A stretch of DNA of 51,794 bases, from NCBI GenBank assembly GCA_018396615.1, contig JAGTQT010000006.1, forward strand, positions 1 through 51,794, read 5' to 3'. Position numbers and translations under genes: made by a program. This DNA is from Candidatus Bathyarchaeota archaeon (GTDB lineage: Archaea > Thermoproteota > Bathyarchaeia > Bathyarchaeales > Bathycorpusculaceae). This document shows positions 1 through 7,842 of this stretch, one piece after another (within the stretch, counting starts at the first letter, position 1; every line of letters starts with the position of its first letter). Below the pieces are notes generated by a model, which made no database searches, was not told the origin of the DNA, and saw only the letters and a program-made list of their open reading frames with translations.

Positions 1-359
1 TAGCCTTCAAGAAGCTTCACTGCTTTTTTAGCTAGGGTTTCAACTTTTTTAAGCCTGTTTCCGCAGAGAAAGCATTCTTTCACTGACGTGCTGATCGCGA
101 CACGTTTTTTCATGTTCTGCAGCATTTGTTTTGCCATTTGGCAGAAACCATTTTCCGCGAGGATTTTTAGGATGCGCACGCCGTCTTTGTTCTTAGACAG
201 CTCGAGTTCGTGTGCCTTGAGTGTTAGAACAAGTTTAACTGCTTTTCCGCGTTCATCGTTTTCCATGCCGTAGCCAAGGAGCGCGAACTGTCTGCCTAGG
301 CAGTTGTCGCATAAAGGGTGTTTCTCAAGCATCATCAACGCCTTTTCAAGAATCTCCAT
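1..359 (-). CDS. pus10: tRNA pseudouridine(54/55) synthase Pus10, N-terminal part (cut by window edge)
   Basis: Reading down from the ATG at 359, 119 codons are open to the window edge, so the C-terminal catalytic domain is missing from view. The visible part has a CDNC motif (C17, C20) followed by LGRQFALLGYG, and a second pair CFLC (C96, C99). Two CxxC pairs around a short helical stretch are the zinc-binding N-terminal region of archaeal Pus10, which makes pseudouridine 54 and 55 in the tRNA T-loop. The gene lies 36 bases downstream of srp54 on the same strand, so the two are probably co-transcribed, an arrangement also common in other archaea. Identification rests on the LCxxCLGRQFA signature. 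The THUMP and catalytic aspartate regions cannot be checked here. Confidence 0.85.
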   Translation of the reverse strand, partial: MEILEKALMMLEKHPLCDNCLGRQFALLGYGMENDERGKAVKLVLTLKAHELELSKNKDGVRILKILAENGFCQMAKQMLQNMKKRVAISTSVKECFLCGNRLKKVETLAKKAVKLLEG

Positions 360-395
360 GCTCCATGCACTTCTCTACTTGTGTGATAGAAGCGG

Positions 396-1730
396 TTATT
401 TCATGTTCAGCGGCAAACCTTTCCCAAAAAAGGGAAGCTTTTTCTTTCTTCGCAAAGTTTTCAGCATTCGGCGCATTACGACATACTGCTTAAGAAGCTC
501 CTTGACCTCCTTATCGCTTGTTCCAGAGCCTCTTGCCACTCGCCGCATTCTCGACGAGTTAAAAATCTTGGGATTATCTCTTTCCTCAGGAGTCATAGAC
601 TGGATCATAACACGCCACTTCTCCAGTCGACCTTCAGCCATGTCCAGCATGTCTTTAGGAATGTCATAAGACATCCCTGGAAGCATCTTCAAGAGTTTTC
701 CAAAAGTGCCCATTCCTTTCATTGCTTCAAATTGCTCATACATGTCGGTTAGCGTGAATTTGCCGCTTAAGATGGCCTTGGCTTTTTTTTCTGGGACTTT
801 AATTTCTGCCTCTCGAACTTTGTCAAGCAAGGTTTCCAGGTCGCCCATGCCTAAGAGTCTTCCGACAAAACGGGATGGCACGAAGGGTTCTATGTCTTCT
901 GTTTTCTCGCCTGTGCCGATGAATGTTATGGGTGCACCGGTTGCTGCGACTGCTGAAAGTGCTCCTCCACCTCTGGCTGAGCCGTCTAGTTTGGTGACGA
1001 GGATTGAGCCTATTGGGGTTGCTTCGTGGAAGGCTTTTGCTTGGGTTGCTGCTTGTTGGCCTATGGTTCCGTCGATGATGAGTATGACTTCGTCGGGTTT
1101 GATGTTTTTTTCGAGTGTTTTCATTTCTTTGATTAGTTCTTGTTCTTCTTTGTGGCGGCCTGCTGTGTCGATTATTATGATGTCTTTGTCGTTGAAGAGT
1201 TTTAGGCCTTCGGTGGCTACTTTGACTGGGTCTTTTGCTTTTGTGTCGCCGTATACTGGTAGGTTTGTTTTGTTGGCGAGTTGTTGGAGTTGGGCGTATG
1301 CGCCTGGTCGGTATGTGTCTACGCATATTAGTGCGGGTTTGAGTCCTCTTTTTTGGAAGTATCTTGCGAGTTTTGCGGCGGTTGTTGTTTTTCCGGAGCC
1401 TTGGATGCCGACGAGCATTATGGTTTTTCGTTTTCCGGGTTCGGTTTTGATTGGTGTTGTTTTTTCTCCGAGGAATCGTGTTAGTTCTTCGTAGACTACT
1501 TTTATGAGGTGTTCGCGTCTTGAGATGCCTTGGGGGACTTTTTCTTTTGTGGCTCTTTCTTCTATGCGTTTGGAGAGGTCGAGTACGAGTTGGACGTTTA
1601 CGTCTGCTTGGAGTAGGGCTCGTTGTATGTCGTGGACTAGTTCTTTTATGGTGGCTTCGTCTATGAGCGATGCTTTGAAGATTTTTTTTAGGGCGTCGTA
1701 TAGTGATGAGCCTAAGTGTTCTAGTGCCAT
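396..1730 (-). CDS. srp54: Signal recognition particle 54 kDa protein (SRP GTPase)
   Basis: 444 aa, the usual length. It binds 7S RNA and signal peptides and delivers ribosomes to the FtsY receptor and the Sec61 channel. The N-domain helix bundle (about 1-90) precedes the G domain: P-loop GIQGSGKTT at 108-116, DTYRPGAY near 138, DTAGR near 189, TKLDGSARGG near 246. The methionine-rich M domain occupies about 310-430 (MYEQFEAMKGMGTFGKLLKMLPGM). The ATG start at 1730 gives MALEHLGSSL, typical of the family. The codons of roughly residues 1-265 end almost exclusively in A or C, with almost no T or G, whereas the rest of the gene uses all four. The leader upstream is G-free on the coding strand. 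A 16-bp perfect palindrome sits 17-32 bases upstream of the start. Sec61-beta, its pathway partner, is at 15271-15438. Confidence 0.97.
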   Translation of the reverse strand: MALEHLGSSLYDALKKIFKASLIDEATIKELVHDIQRALLQADVNVQLVLDLSKRIEERATKEKVPQGISRREHLIKVVYEELTRFLGEKTTPIKTEPGKRKTIMLVGIQGSGKTTTAAKLARYFQKRGLKPALICVDTYRPGAYAQLQQLANKTNLPVYGDTKAKDPVKVATEGLKLFNDKDIIIIDTAGRHKEEQELIKEMKTLEKNIKPDEVILIIDGTIGQQAATQAKAFHEATPIGSILVTKLDGSARGGGALSAVAATGAPITFIGTGEKTEDIEPFVPSRFVGRLLGMGDLETLLDKVREAEIKVPEKKAKAILSGKFTLTDMYEQFEAMKGMGTFGKLLKMLPGMSYDIPKDMLDMAEGRLEKWRVMIQSMTPEERDNPKIFNSSRMRRVARGSGTSDKEVKELLKQYVVMRRMLKTLRRKKKLPFFGKGLPLNMK

Positions 1731-1746
1731 GGTTTTCCTCAGATTT

Positions 1747-1762
1747 AGACTGTTAACAGTCT
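1747..1762. promoter_or_regulatory. 16-bp perfect palindrome just upstream of srp54
   Basis: AGACTGTTAACAGTCT is its own reverse complement and ends 17 bases before the srp54 start codon. On the coding strand it follows a TATA-like CCTATTTAAG. A perfect palindrome between the TATA-like box and the start is the expected position for a dimeric repressor. The protein that would bind it is unknown. Confidence 0.45.
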
Positions 1763-1854
1763 TAAATAGGTATTGAGTGTGTGGTGGTGTTTTGGGGGTT
1801 TTGGTTGTTTGTTGGTGGGTTGGTTGAGGTTTATTAGAGAGGTTTAGGATTTGG
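1762..1854 (-). promoter_or_regulatory. G-free, C/A-rich srp54 leader or upstream region
   Basis: For 93 consecutive bases the + strand has no C, so the strand carrying srp54 has no G and is mostly C and A. Further upstream on that strand are TATA-like elements: a 12-bp palindrome CCTATATATAGG at 1944-1955 and CTATAAATTTAAAG just beside it. If transcription starts below these, srp54 has a leader of about 180 bases that is largely unstructured. No open reading frame or RNA fold was recognised in it. Confidence 0.35.
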
Positions 1855-2008
1855 CGTGGGAAGAAGCAAGATGTGATCTTTGATATGGTTGGAGAGGATG
1901 GGATAATGGGCTTGATTACTGATAGACTTTAAATTTATAGCCCCCTATATATAGGTCGCCTGCGTTAATCAATAGCAATCAAAAGCGTCATATGGAGCTT
2001 GTTATGTT

Positions 2009-2992
2009 TCATCCTTCAACATCTACCTTGAGCATGTAGAAACTCCGATAACTAGAATATGAGTGGATTTCTATGAACCAGTAGCCGTCCATGTCAATTG
2101 AGAAAGTGATGCTTCCTTCGCTCAAAGGCTTATCTGAGATTACTCTGGGAGCCCCTGAGGGGTCATATAAGCACGGATAAACTAACGGTGGTACTCCGTA
2201 TAGTGTGTAATTGAAATGAATGTTGATTGTTTGTCCTTGTCTCGCTTGGATCTTGTAGAAATCTGCGACATCGTATCCTCCGATGAAAAGCCTCGCGTAG
2301 GTCTCGTTGCCGGCGACTTCCTGCGCTGTGTCAAATGTGTTGTTGTCGTCTGGGCTAACTTTTAATTCGAATGGCTGAATCAATCGCTTAAAGACGCTGC
2401 CATTAAAATAGGTGACCTCAACTCTGAGGCTGACTTGATGAGTCTGATTATACGATCCTTGAAGGCATAGATGAAAAATCTCACGGAAGGAAACATTCTT
2501 CGGTTGGGATTCACCCTTCAGAAACACAAATGCGCGAGTATCATTTCCAAGAAGCCACGCATTGTTGCAGCCAGCATGGGATTCGATTTTTAGGTTCAAG
2601 TACTCTTTGTCATTGTAATAATACGAATCGACTTTCACGAGGTCGTTGCTCTCGAAAAAAGATACGTTCAGGTTATCTACGAAGCCGCTTTTCATGCTGA
2701 CTTTCGCTGTAAACCATACAAGTATCTCGTCGACAGCAGCGCAAAGCTCACTACCATCACGATGGCTCCACGGGGTCGCGCTTAGATTGGCTAAAAACTC
2801 GTTGCTCGCTGCAATGTTTTCTGCCCGATGACCTATGTCAAGGTCAACGTATCCTTCGGGTCTTTCCAGCTCCCACGTCGCTGGCTCAAGAGTAATTGTT
2901 TCCGCGATGACTACCTGGTCAAAAAAGCCGCTGAGCTTCAGCCCCGCCAAAACGCCTGCAACCAAAACTACCGCCAAAAAGACAAGCAACAC
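2009..2992 (-). CDS. Secreted or membrane-anchored protein with a C-terminal PPC-like beta domain
   Basis: 327 aa from a GTG start; an in-frame TGA lies seven codons upstream, so no longer form is possible. Residues 1-18 are strongly hydrophobic (LLVFLAVVLVAGVLAGL), a signal peptide or anchor. The rest is an extracellular beta-rich chain with many N-x-S/T sites. The C-terminal third (about 215-325) reads FDTAQEV, GYDVADFYKIQARQGQTI, LYDPSG, then GYWFIEIHSY, the pattern of bacterial pre-peptidase C-terminal (PPC) domains, which are beta sandwiches on secreted proteins. No catalytic domain is recognisable upstream of it. The transcript points away from the PAC2-Hsp20 pair. The specific function is unknown; the PPC assignment comes from pattern only. 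Confidence 0.7.
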   Translation of the reverse strand: MLLVFLAVVLVAGVLAGLKLSGFFDQVVIAETITLEPATWELERPEGYVDLDIGHRAENIAASNEFLANLSATPWSHRDGSELCAAVDEILVWFTAKVSMKSGFVDNLNVSFFESNDLVKVDSYYYNDKEYLNLKIESHAGCNNAWLLGNDTRAFVFLKGESQPKNVSFREIFHLCLQGSYNQTHQVSLRVEVTYFNGSVFKRLIQPFELKVSPDDNNTFDTAQEVAGNETYARLFIGGYDVADFYKIQARQGQTINIHFNYTLYGVPPLVYPCLYDPSGAPRVISDKPLSEGSITFSIDMDGYWFIEIHSYSSYRSFYMLKVDVEG

Positions 2993-3234
2993 ACCGCGCT
3001 TTCGAAGTATTCAACCTTGCCACACACTTGAAATTACATCAGAAACCTATAAATCTAATGGTGCACGGTTCCCGCAGACAAATCAACGATTCACCCTCGC
3101 CGGGCAAACCTAAACACATGTCACCGACGAAGCCCCCGAACACACTACAAGCTTTGAACCAGCATTTTATGTGAGAGGCGTTTCCATAAGCTTTTTACGC
3201 TTCGCACAGTCTCTACAAATACTCAGGGCTAAAC

Positions 3235-3978
3235 TTGAGCGAAATCACCATCATAGAAAAAAGGAACATCGCCCCAGACGCCACCATGCTTTTCGGCTTC
3301 CCAGACGTCGGACTCGTCGGCGTGATAGCGGCTTCACACTTAATTGAAGAGCTAAACCTCGAAGAAGTAGCCTACGTGGACTCAAAACTTCTACCACCCC
3401 TCATCGTTCTCCACGAAGGCCTACCACACTCTTCACTAAGAGTTTTCGCCAACAACAACATACTCCTAGCTGTCTCAGAAATACCAATAGCCGCCGACAT
3501 AATCTACCCCATAATACAGGCGTTGATCGACTGGGGAAAAAACAAGAAAGCCAAAATGATGATCTCCCTAAGCGGCATACCCATACAGGAAAGACAAGAC
3601 GCAAAAGAACTAAAAGTCTTCGCCGCCGGATCAACACCAGAAATGCTGAAGCTGGCGAAAGAGAAAGGCATAGACATACTTGGCGAAGGCTACATGGTAG
3701 GCCCACAAGCAGTAATGCTACAGAAATGCGCCAACATGAAAATACCCGCCCTCACACTGCTTGCCCAGTGCTTTTACAACTATCCCGACCCCGAAGCCGC
3801 AGCAGAAGTGCTGAAAAGCCTAGCAAACATTACGGGAGTCAAAGTAGACATCAAAGCACTCCTTGAGAAAGGCGAAGAAATTCGCCTGAAGGCAAGAGAC
3901 GTAATGAAGCGCACGCAACAAGAGCTGTCTGGCATAAAGAAGGCACGCGAATATGACATTCCGCTTTACGTCTCATAA
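3235..3978 (+). CDS. PAC2-family proteasome assembly chaperone homologue
   Basis: 247 aa. The sequence MLFGFPDVGLVGVIAASHLIEEL near the N-terminus, then LPPLIVLHEGLP, is the signature of the archaeal PAC2/PbaB family (COG2047/COG1938 type), which help assemble the 20S proteasome alpha ring. A helical C-terminus (about 205-235, KGEEIRLKARDVMKRTQQEL) is also typical. The TTG start fits the usual N-terminus SEITIIEKRNIAPDATMLFGFPDVG; the first internal ATG would remove the first strand. The Hsp20 gene starts 14 bases after the stop, so the two form a protein-quality-control operon. Codons favour A and C endings. The proteasome subunits themselves are not in this window. Confidence 0.85.
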   Translation: MSEITIIEKRNIAPDATMLFGFPDVGLVGVIAASHLIEELNLEEVAYVDSKLLPPLIVLHEGLPHSSLRVFANNNILLAVSEIPIAADIIYPIIQALIDWGKNKKAKMMISLSGIPIQERQDAKELKVFAAGSTPEMLKLAKEKGIDILGEGYMVGPQAVMLQKCANMKIPALTLLAQCFYNYPDPEAAAEVLKSLANITGVKVDIKALLEKGEEIRLKARDVMKRTQQELSGIKKAREYDIPLYVS

Positions 3979-3992
3979 GGAGGGAGAAAAGT

Positions 3993-4436
3993 ATGGCGAT
4001 TAGAAAGAGAAAATCATTCTTCGACATAATCAACGAGTATTTTGGCGACGTAGAAGAACTTGCAAACCAGTTTGAAGACATGTTTATGGAGAAACCAAGC
4101 TGGAGCCAGAAAAACTGCACTATGGAGCCACTTAAGGACGTCACAGTCACTCCGAAAGAAGTAATCGTTACCGTTGACTTGCCTCTGGCAAAAGAAGGCA
4201 CAATAGAAGTTAAACCCCTTGACAGCAAAACCATCGAAATATCGGCAGAAATGAAACGCAAAATCCGCTTCGACGACTTCGGCATAACCCACCACAAAGG
4301 CGAATTCCAGAGATTCTACTGCCAAACACGCATTCCGGTCCCCGTGGAAATGGACAAGGTCAAGTTCAACCTCAAAAAAGGAATCCTAGAGGTTCACATG
4401 CCACGGAAGCGTGGCGAAAGAATACCTATCGAATAA
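3993..4436 (+). CDS. hsp20: Hsp20/alpha-crystallin family small heat shock protein
   Basis: 147 aa, ATG start behind a strong GGAGGGAG ribosome site that follows the stop of the PAC2 gene. Residues 1-40 are a variable N-terminal arm (SFFDIINEYFGDVEELANQF). Residues about 45-140 are the alpha-crystallin domain: KDVTVTPKEVIVTVDLPLA, then FQRFYCQTRIPVPVE, then KVKFNLKKGILEVHMPRKR, the closing strand with the GILEV motif. The C-terminal ERIPIE resembles the I-x-I/V tail that joins subunits in the oligomer. It would hold unfolded proteins. It is probably co-transcribed with the PAC2 chaperone. Confidence 0.9.
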   Translation: MAIRKRKSFFDIINEYFGDVEELANQFEDMFMEKPSWSQKNCTMEPLKDVTVTPKEVIVTVDLPLAKEGTIEVKPLDSKTIEISAEMKRKIRFDDFGITHHKGEFQRFYCQTRIPVPVEMDKVKFNLKKGILEVHMPRKRGERIPIE

Positions 4437-4558
4437 ACCACAAAGCACACGCACCAGCACTGTTGAGGACTAGCGGAAGCTGACAAGTAACCAGCATAGA
4501 AAAATCTTTTAACAACAAAACAACGTAGAACATACCAACAAAAACAGGTGACACTTTA

Positions 4559-4759
4559 TTGCCCGTTGAGCGCGCCATACACTTTGCAACATTCGTCCTT
4601 ATACTCATCGGACTATGCAGCGTAAGCGCCTGGGCGAGTTACACGTATCTGAAAGACACTTTGATTCTGCAGATCGCAAGCATCGCCCTAAGCTGGGGAA
4701 TAACCCTCCTAGTTCTCTACGTGGGATTCAAACAGCTTGGCTGGGATTGGTGGAGCTAA
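4559..4759 (+). CDS. Small two-helix membrane protein of unknown function
   Basis: 66 aa from a TTG start preceded by an AGGTGA ribosome-site-like sequence at about 4548-4553. Two hydrophobic segments are visible: about 9-30 (FATFVLILIGLCSVSAWASYTYL) and about 36-57 (LQIASIALSWGITLLVLYVGF), with a tryptophan-rich tail GWDWWS. Its last codons overlap the convergent acetyltransferase gene by four bases. I do not recognise the family. The ribosome site, membrane-protein composition and the close fit between its neighbours argue that it is real. A spurious frame is still possible because of the length. Confidence 0.55.
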   Translation: MPVERAIHFATFVLILIGLCSVSAWASYTYLKDTLILQIASIALSWGITLLVLYVGFKQLGWDWWS

Positions 4760-5271
4760 GACAACAGCAAACCCATCACTACCTCATCATGATATTTCCC
4801 ATCCTCACCGAGATAGGAAGCACGCATCACCCCCTCTTTCTGGAAACCTAACTTCTCATAAAGATGAATAGCACTCTTGTTATCCGCTATGACACGCAGC
4901 CCTATCCTATGAATCTCTTCAGCCGCGGCAATTTCAATAAGCTTCCGAAGCATCGCAGTGCCTAAACCGACATTGTGAAAGTCTTGATGAAGATAAATGA
5001 GAAGATCTCCTGTACCTTTTCGCCGAGCGTGCGGATACTTCAAAATCTGTGCGTGCCCAACAATTTTTCCGCCATAAACAGCCACGAGAACTATAAGGTT
5101 CTGAATGTTGCTAAGCCATCTCTCAATAGCTTCCCTTGTGTACGGAGGCATCGCCCAACGCAAAGCTTCATCTGAAAGCGAAGCATACATGCCAACAAGG
5201 TTTTCCTTATCCTCCATCTCAAATCTTCTTATAAGAACAACTCTACCATCCTTCAGCCTAACCTTAGACAA
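4756..5271 (-). CDS. GNAT family N-acetyltransferase
   Basis: 171 aa from a TTG start (MSKVRLKDGRVVLIRRFEMED). The fold order is that of GNAT enzymes: an N-terminal strand with RFEMEDKENL, the central strands VAVYGGKIVGHAQI, the acetyl-CoA loop HQDFHNVGLGTAML near 115-128 (the usual arginine of RxxGxG is replaced), then IGLRVIADNKSAIHLYEKLGFQKEG, the common C-terminal half motif. It transfers an acetyl group from acetyl-CoA to an amine; the substrate cannot be read from sequence. The ending DEVVMGLLL is typical of the RimJ/RimL-like and YhhY-like groups. It converges with the small membrane protein. Confidence 0.85.
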   Translation of the reverse strand: MSKVRLKDGRVVLIRRFEMEDKENLVGMYASLSDEALRWAMPPYTREAIERWLSNIQNLIVLVAVYGGKIVGHAQILKYPHARRKGTGDLLIYLHQDFHNVGLGTAMLRKLIEIAAAEEIHRIGLRVIADNKSAIHLYEKLGFQKEGVMRASYLGEDGKYHDEVVMGLLLS

Positions 5272-5324
5272 ACAGACGCCCCTCTAAGACGGAAAGCATT
5301 ACACCTTTCCAATAGGGCTCGAAT

Positions 5325-5717
5325 CTATTTCGTTCTGACAATCTTCATCTTGCCAAGAATCTTCCAATACTCTATCTCAACACCAGGCGTAAGCTTTGCC
5401 TTCAGCTCTGGATCCTCTGGAAAAGGTGCATCTAGATACTCGTATGTCTCCAAATCCATAATCTGCACGCCCGTCGGGTTAACAGCAAAAATCTGCCCCA
5501 TGCGCTTATCGATAATCGGCACTTCAGCATTAAGGTCAACGGGCTTTACGATGCTTCTTTTTACTCCGTCAAAGACGCCGATGGCGACGATTCGCGCCTT
5601 CGCCGACCCATGCTTCCCTGGCTTTGACTTGGTTATGTCAACAATGTGGCAGGGTTCACCGTCAACAATCATGTATCCGCCGACGCGGAGACTTCCTACA
5701 TCAACAGGCTTGCTCAT
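5325..5717 (-). CDS. eif5A: Translation initiation factor 5A (aIF5A)
   Basis: 130 aa, normal for the family. The N-terminal SH3-like domain has the hypusination loop SKPGKHGSAKAR with the modified lysine expected at K35. The C-terminal OB domain runs from about 70 (EVPIIDKRMGQIFAV...MDLETYEYLDAPFPEDPELKAKL). The factor helps ribosomes past stalling sequences such as polyproline and needs deoxyhypusine synthase, which is not in this window. ATG start. It is divergent from NAD kinase across a 79-base gap, and the two promoters must share that space. Confidence 0.96.
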   Translation of the reverse strand: MSKPVDVGSLRVGGYMIVDGEPCHIVDITKSKPGKHGSAKARIVAIGVFDGVKRSIVKPVDLNAEVPIIDKRMGQIFAVNPTGVQIMDLETYEYLDAPFPEDPELKAKLTPGVEIEYWKILGKMKIVRTK

Positions 5718-5796
5718 TGCACATCATCTTTTCTACGTTTGCTCTGTTCTTCTTCTGAACAACATCCATATATAGATTAAGGTGCCGCTAGATAGC

Positions 5797-6651
5797 ATGA
5801 GCCGTGAAAGATTGTTTCAAAGCGCCGGTATCGTCGCGCGTTTCGACAAAAAAGAGTCTCTGAAGCTTGCTAAAGAACTCGTAGACCACCTCTACAAAAA
5901 GGGAGTAGAAGTCTTCGTGGAGGAGACACTTCCCAGCGAACTGCACAAGCACGCAAAAGCGATCCCACTTAACCAGATGAAAACAGACTTCGTGATCACC
6001 ATAGGCGGAGACGGCACAATCCTAAGAACCTGCCTAGCGCTCCCAAAGCCAGAGCCGCCGATATTGGCAATCAACATGAGCGTAAGAGGCTTCCTAACCG
6101 AGGCTGAGCCAAAACAAGCTCTTGAAGCTGTAGAAAAATGTCTGCAAGGCAAATACATCATCGAAAAATGCATGAAACTCTCGGCAGCTACAAAGGAAAC
6201 AAAGTTTCCTGACGCACTAAATGAAGTTGTCACAATAGCTGAGGAACCTACAAAGCTTCTTTACATGCGAATAATGAAAGACAAAGAACACATCGTGAAC
6301 TGCCAAGCAGACGGCTTAATGGTTTCCACCCAAACAGGCTCCACAGGCTACTCGCTTTCAGCAGGAGGACCCGTTCTGGACCCTCAAGTAAACTCCTTTG
6401 TTCTCACACCACTTTGCCCCCTAACCCCGTTTCACCCGATAGTTTTCCCAGCCAAAACAAAGCTCACTATAGAGATAGAAAAGCCGAAAAGAATACTGGT
6501 AATCATAGATGGACATTACCGCCAACTAGTTAGCTCTGAACCTCTAGAAATAACCGTAACAAAATCAAGGAATGCAACCTCCTTCATAAGAATGCAAGAA
6601 AATTTCTACCACCGCCTGAGAAGCCGACTCCTTTTCAAAGGAAACGGATGA
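5797..6651 (+). CDS. nadK: NAD(+) kinase
   Basis: About 284 aa. The ATP-NAD kinase motif GGDGTILRT lies near residues 70-78, followed by the NAD-binding DALNEVVT and the glycine-rich TGSTGYSLSAGGPVLDP near 180-196. It phosphorylates NAD to NADP. I place the start at the ATG of 5797 (MSRERLFQSAGIVARFDKKE), with AAGGTG 12 bases ahead; a GTG at 5782 would add five residues but has no ribosome site. The Nob1 gene begins six bases after the stop and the pyruvate-kinase-C-domain gene follows, so the three form an operon. NAD synthetase is elsewhere, at 22339. Confidence 0.93.
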   Translation: MSRERLFQSAGIVARFDKKESLKLAKELVDHLYKKGVEVFVEETLPSELHKHAKAIPLNQMKTDFVITIGGDGTILRTCLALPKPEPPILAINMSVRGFLTEAEPKQALEAVEKCLQGKYIIEKCMKLSAATKETKFPDALNEVVTIAEEPTKLLYMRIMKDKEHIVNCQADGLMVSTQTGSTGYSLSAGGPVLDPQVNSFVLTPLCPLTPFHPIVFPAKTKLTIEIEKPKRILVIIDGHYRQLVSSEPLEITVTKSRNATSFIRMQENFYHRLRSRLLFKGNG

Positions 6652-6657
6652 ACACGC

Positions 6658-7188
6658 ATGAGTGAAAGCGGCAAAAAAGTCGTGGTTCTAGACGCTTCCG
6701 CATTCATTTCTGGTCTTGACCCCCTTTCCATAAGCCATGAACAGTACACGCCGCCAGCAGTGCAGCAAGAACTCAAAGAAAAATCCATGGCAACCGTCAG
6801 ACTCAAAATGGCTTCAGAAAGCGGCAAACTCAAAATAAGAGAAGCAAACCAACAGTTTCTAGAAAAAGCCAAGGAATCCGCCGCACTTGTCGGCGATGCC
6901 TTTTTTCTATCAGAAGCAGACGTGCAGGTGCTCGCGCTGGCGCTGGAACTCAAGTCTCAAGGAATGTCTCCACTAATAGCCACGGATGACTATTCGATAC
7001 AAAACGTGGCAAACCAGCTTGGCATCGAATTCGCTTCCCTAGCCACCTTCGGAATCCGCCGCCGCCTCAACTGGATAAGATACTGCCCTGCCTGCGGAAA
7101 AAAGTATCCAGCAACATTCTCATCAAAAAGCTGCACTGTCTGCGGCACCATGCTGAAAAGGAAAGCGTTAAGAAAAAACACGGCATGA
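6658..7188 (+). CDS. nob1: rRNA maturation endonuclease Nob1 (PIN domain plus zinc ribbon)
   Basis: 176 aa. The PIN nuclease domain opens with VVLDASAFISGLDP (catalytic D near residue 11), continues with VQQELKEKS (acidic E) and LSEADVQVLALALEL, and closes with ATDDYSIQNVA (acidic pair near 109). The C-terminus has a zinc ribbon CPACGKKY...CTVCG at about 142-163. This order is Nob1, which cuts the 3' end of 16S rRNA in archaea. It is the second gene of the nadK operon, six bases after nadK and five before the next frame. The basic tail KRKALRKN would bind RNA. Confidence 0.93.
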   Translation: MSESGKKVVVLDASAFISGLDPLSISHEQYTPPAVQQELKEKSMATVRLKMASESGKLKIREANQQFLEKAKESAALVGDAFFLSEADVQVLALALELKSQGMSPLIATDDYSIQNVANQLGIEFASLATFGIRRRLNWIRYCPACGKKYPATFSSKSCTVCGTMLKRKALRKNTA

Positions 7189-7211
7189 ACTAGTTGACAG
7201 GAGAAAAGCAG

Positions 7212-7787
7212 ATGAGCATGATCAAAAGAGAAACAGTCTACTTCAAGCAAGCAGGCAAAGAAAACACAGATACACTTCTATCCCTTGTCAAGAAATATGC
7301 AGAAAAAGAGGAGATACACGACATTGTAATCGCGTCAACGACAGGCAACACAGGAGCTAAAGCATCAAAGACATTCAAGGGACTTAACACCGTCGTCGTT
7401 ACTCACTGTTTCGGCTTCCAAGAACCTAGGAAAACAGAACTCCAAGAACAATACAAAAAGGAAATCTTGAAAAACGGAGCAAAAATCTTCACTGGAACAC
7501 ACAGTTTAAGCAGCGCAGAACGCGCCATCCGCAAAAACCTAGGCACAGTTCAAAGCCTCGAACTTATCGCCCACACGCTAAGACTCATGGGGGAGGGAAC
7601 CAAAGTCTGCGTCGAGATCACGCTTATGGCCACTGACGCCGGCTTGATCCCTGCCGACAAGGATGTCATAGCGATCGGAGGAACAGGGAGAGGCGCAGAC
7701 ACGGCGTTAAGGATAAAACCTGCAAACTCGGCGAGATTCTTTGACCTGAAGATAAGGGAAGTCATAGCGAAACCACTCGAGTTCTGA
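7212..7787 (+). CDS. Pyruvate kinase alpha/beta (C-terminal) domain-like protein
   Basis: 191 aa from the ATG at 7212, which has ACAGGAGAAAAG ahead of it; a TTG at 7194 would add six residues but has no ribosome site. The chain is the stand-alone C-terminal domain of pyruvate kinase (COG1751 type): TDTLLSLVKKYAEKEEIHDIVIASTTGNTGAKA, then VTHCFGFQEP, then KVCVEITLMATDAGLIP and AIGGTGRGADTAL. It has no TIM-barrel catalytic domain. Proteins of this type are common in archaea and bacteria; no activity is established for them, and an allosteric or nucleotide-binding role is only a guess. It is the last gene of the nadK-nob1 operon. Confidence 0.82.
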   Translation: MSMIKRETVYFKQAGKENTDTLLSLVKKYAEKEEIHDIVIASTTGNTGAKASKTFKGLNTVVVTHCFGFQEPRKTELQEQYKKEILKNGAKIFTGTHSLSSAERAIRKNLGTVQSLELIAHTLRLMGEGTKVCVEITLMATDAGLIPADKDVIAIGGTGRGADTALRIKPANSARFFDLKIREVIAKPLEF

Positions 7788-7842
7788 GCGCCAAAGACGG
7801 ACAGCAGTAAATCCGCCTCTTGAAGAGAAGACGTTTGTTCTA

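Noticed and set aside
706..1494. Long frames on either strand inside srp54 (for example 706-1494 + and 823-1326 -)
   Set aside because: They are made by the extreme A/C third-position skew of srp54, which removes stop codons from other frames; srp54 has full family motifs.
1944..1955. CCTATATATAGG palindrome matched with TATATAGGGGGG at about 39722-39733 as a shared repeat
   Set aside because: Only a short TATA plus G-run is shared, which chance and a TATA box or ribosome site can explain.
1855..2008. C/D box guide RNA or 7S RNA near srp54
   Set aside because: A CTGA-like D box occurs but no good C box (TGATGA) at the right distance, and no SRP RNA fold is visible.
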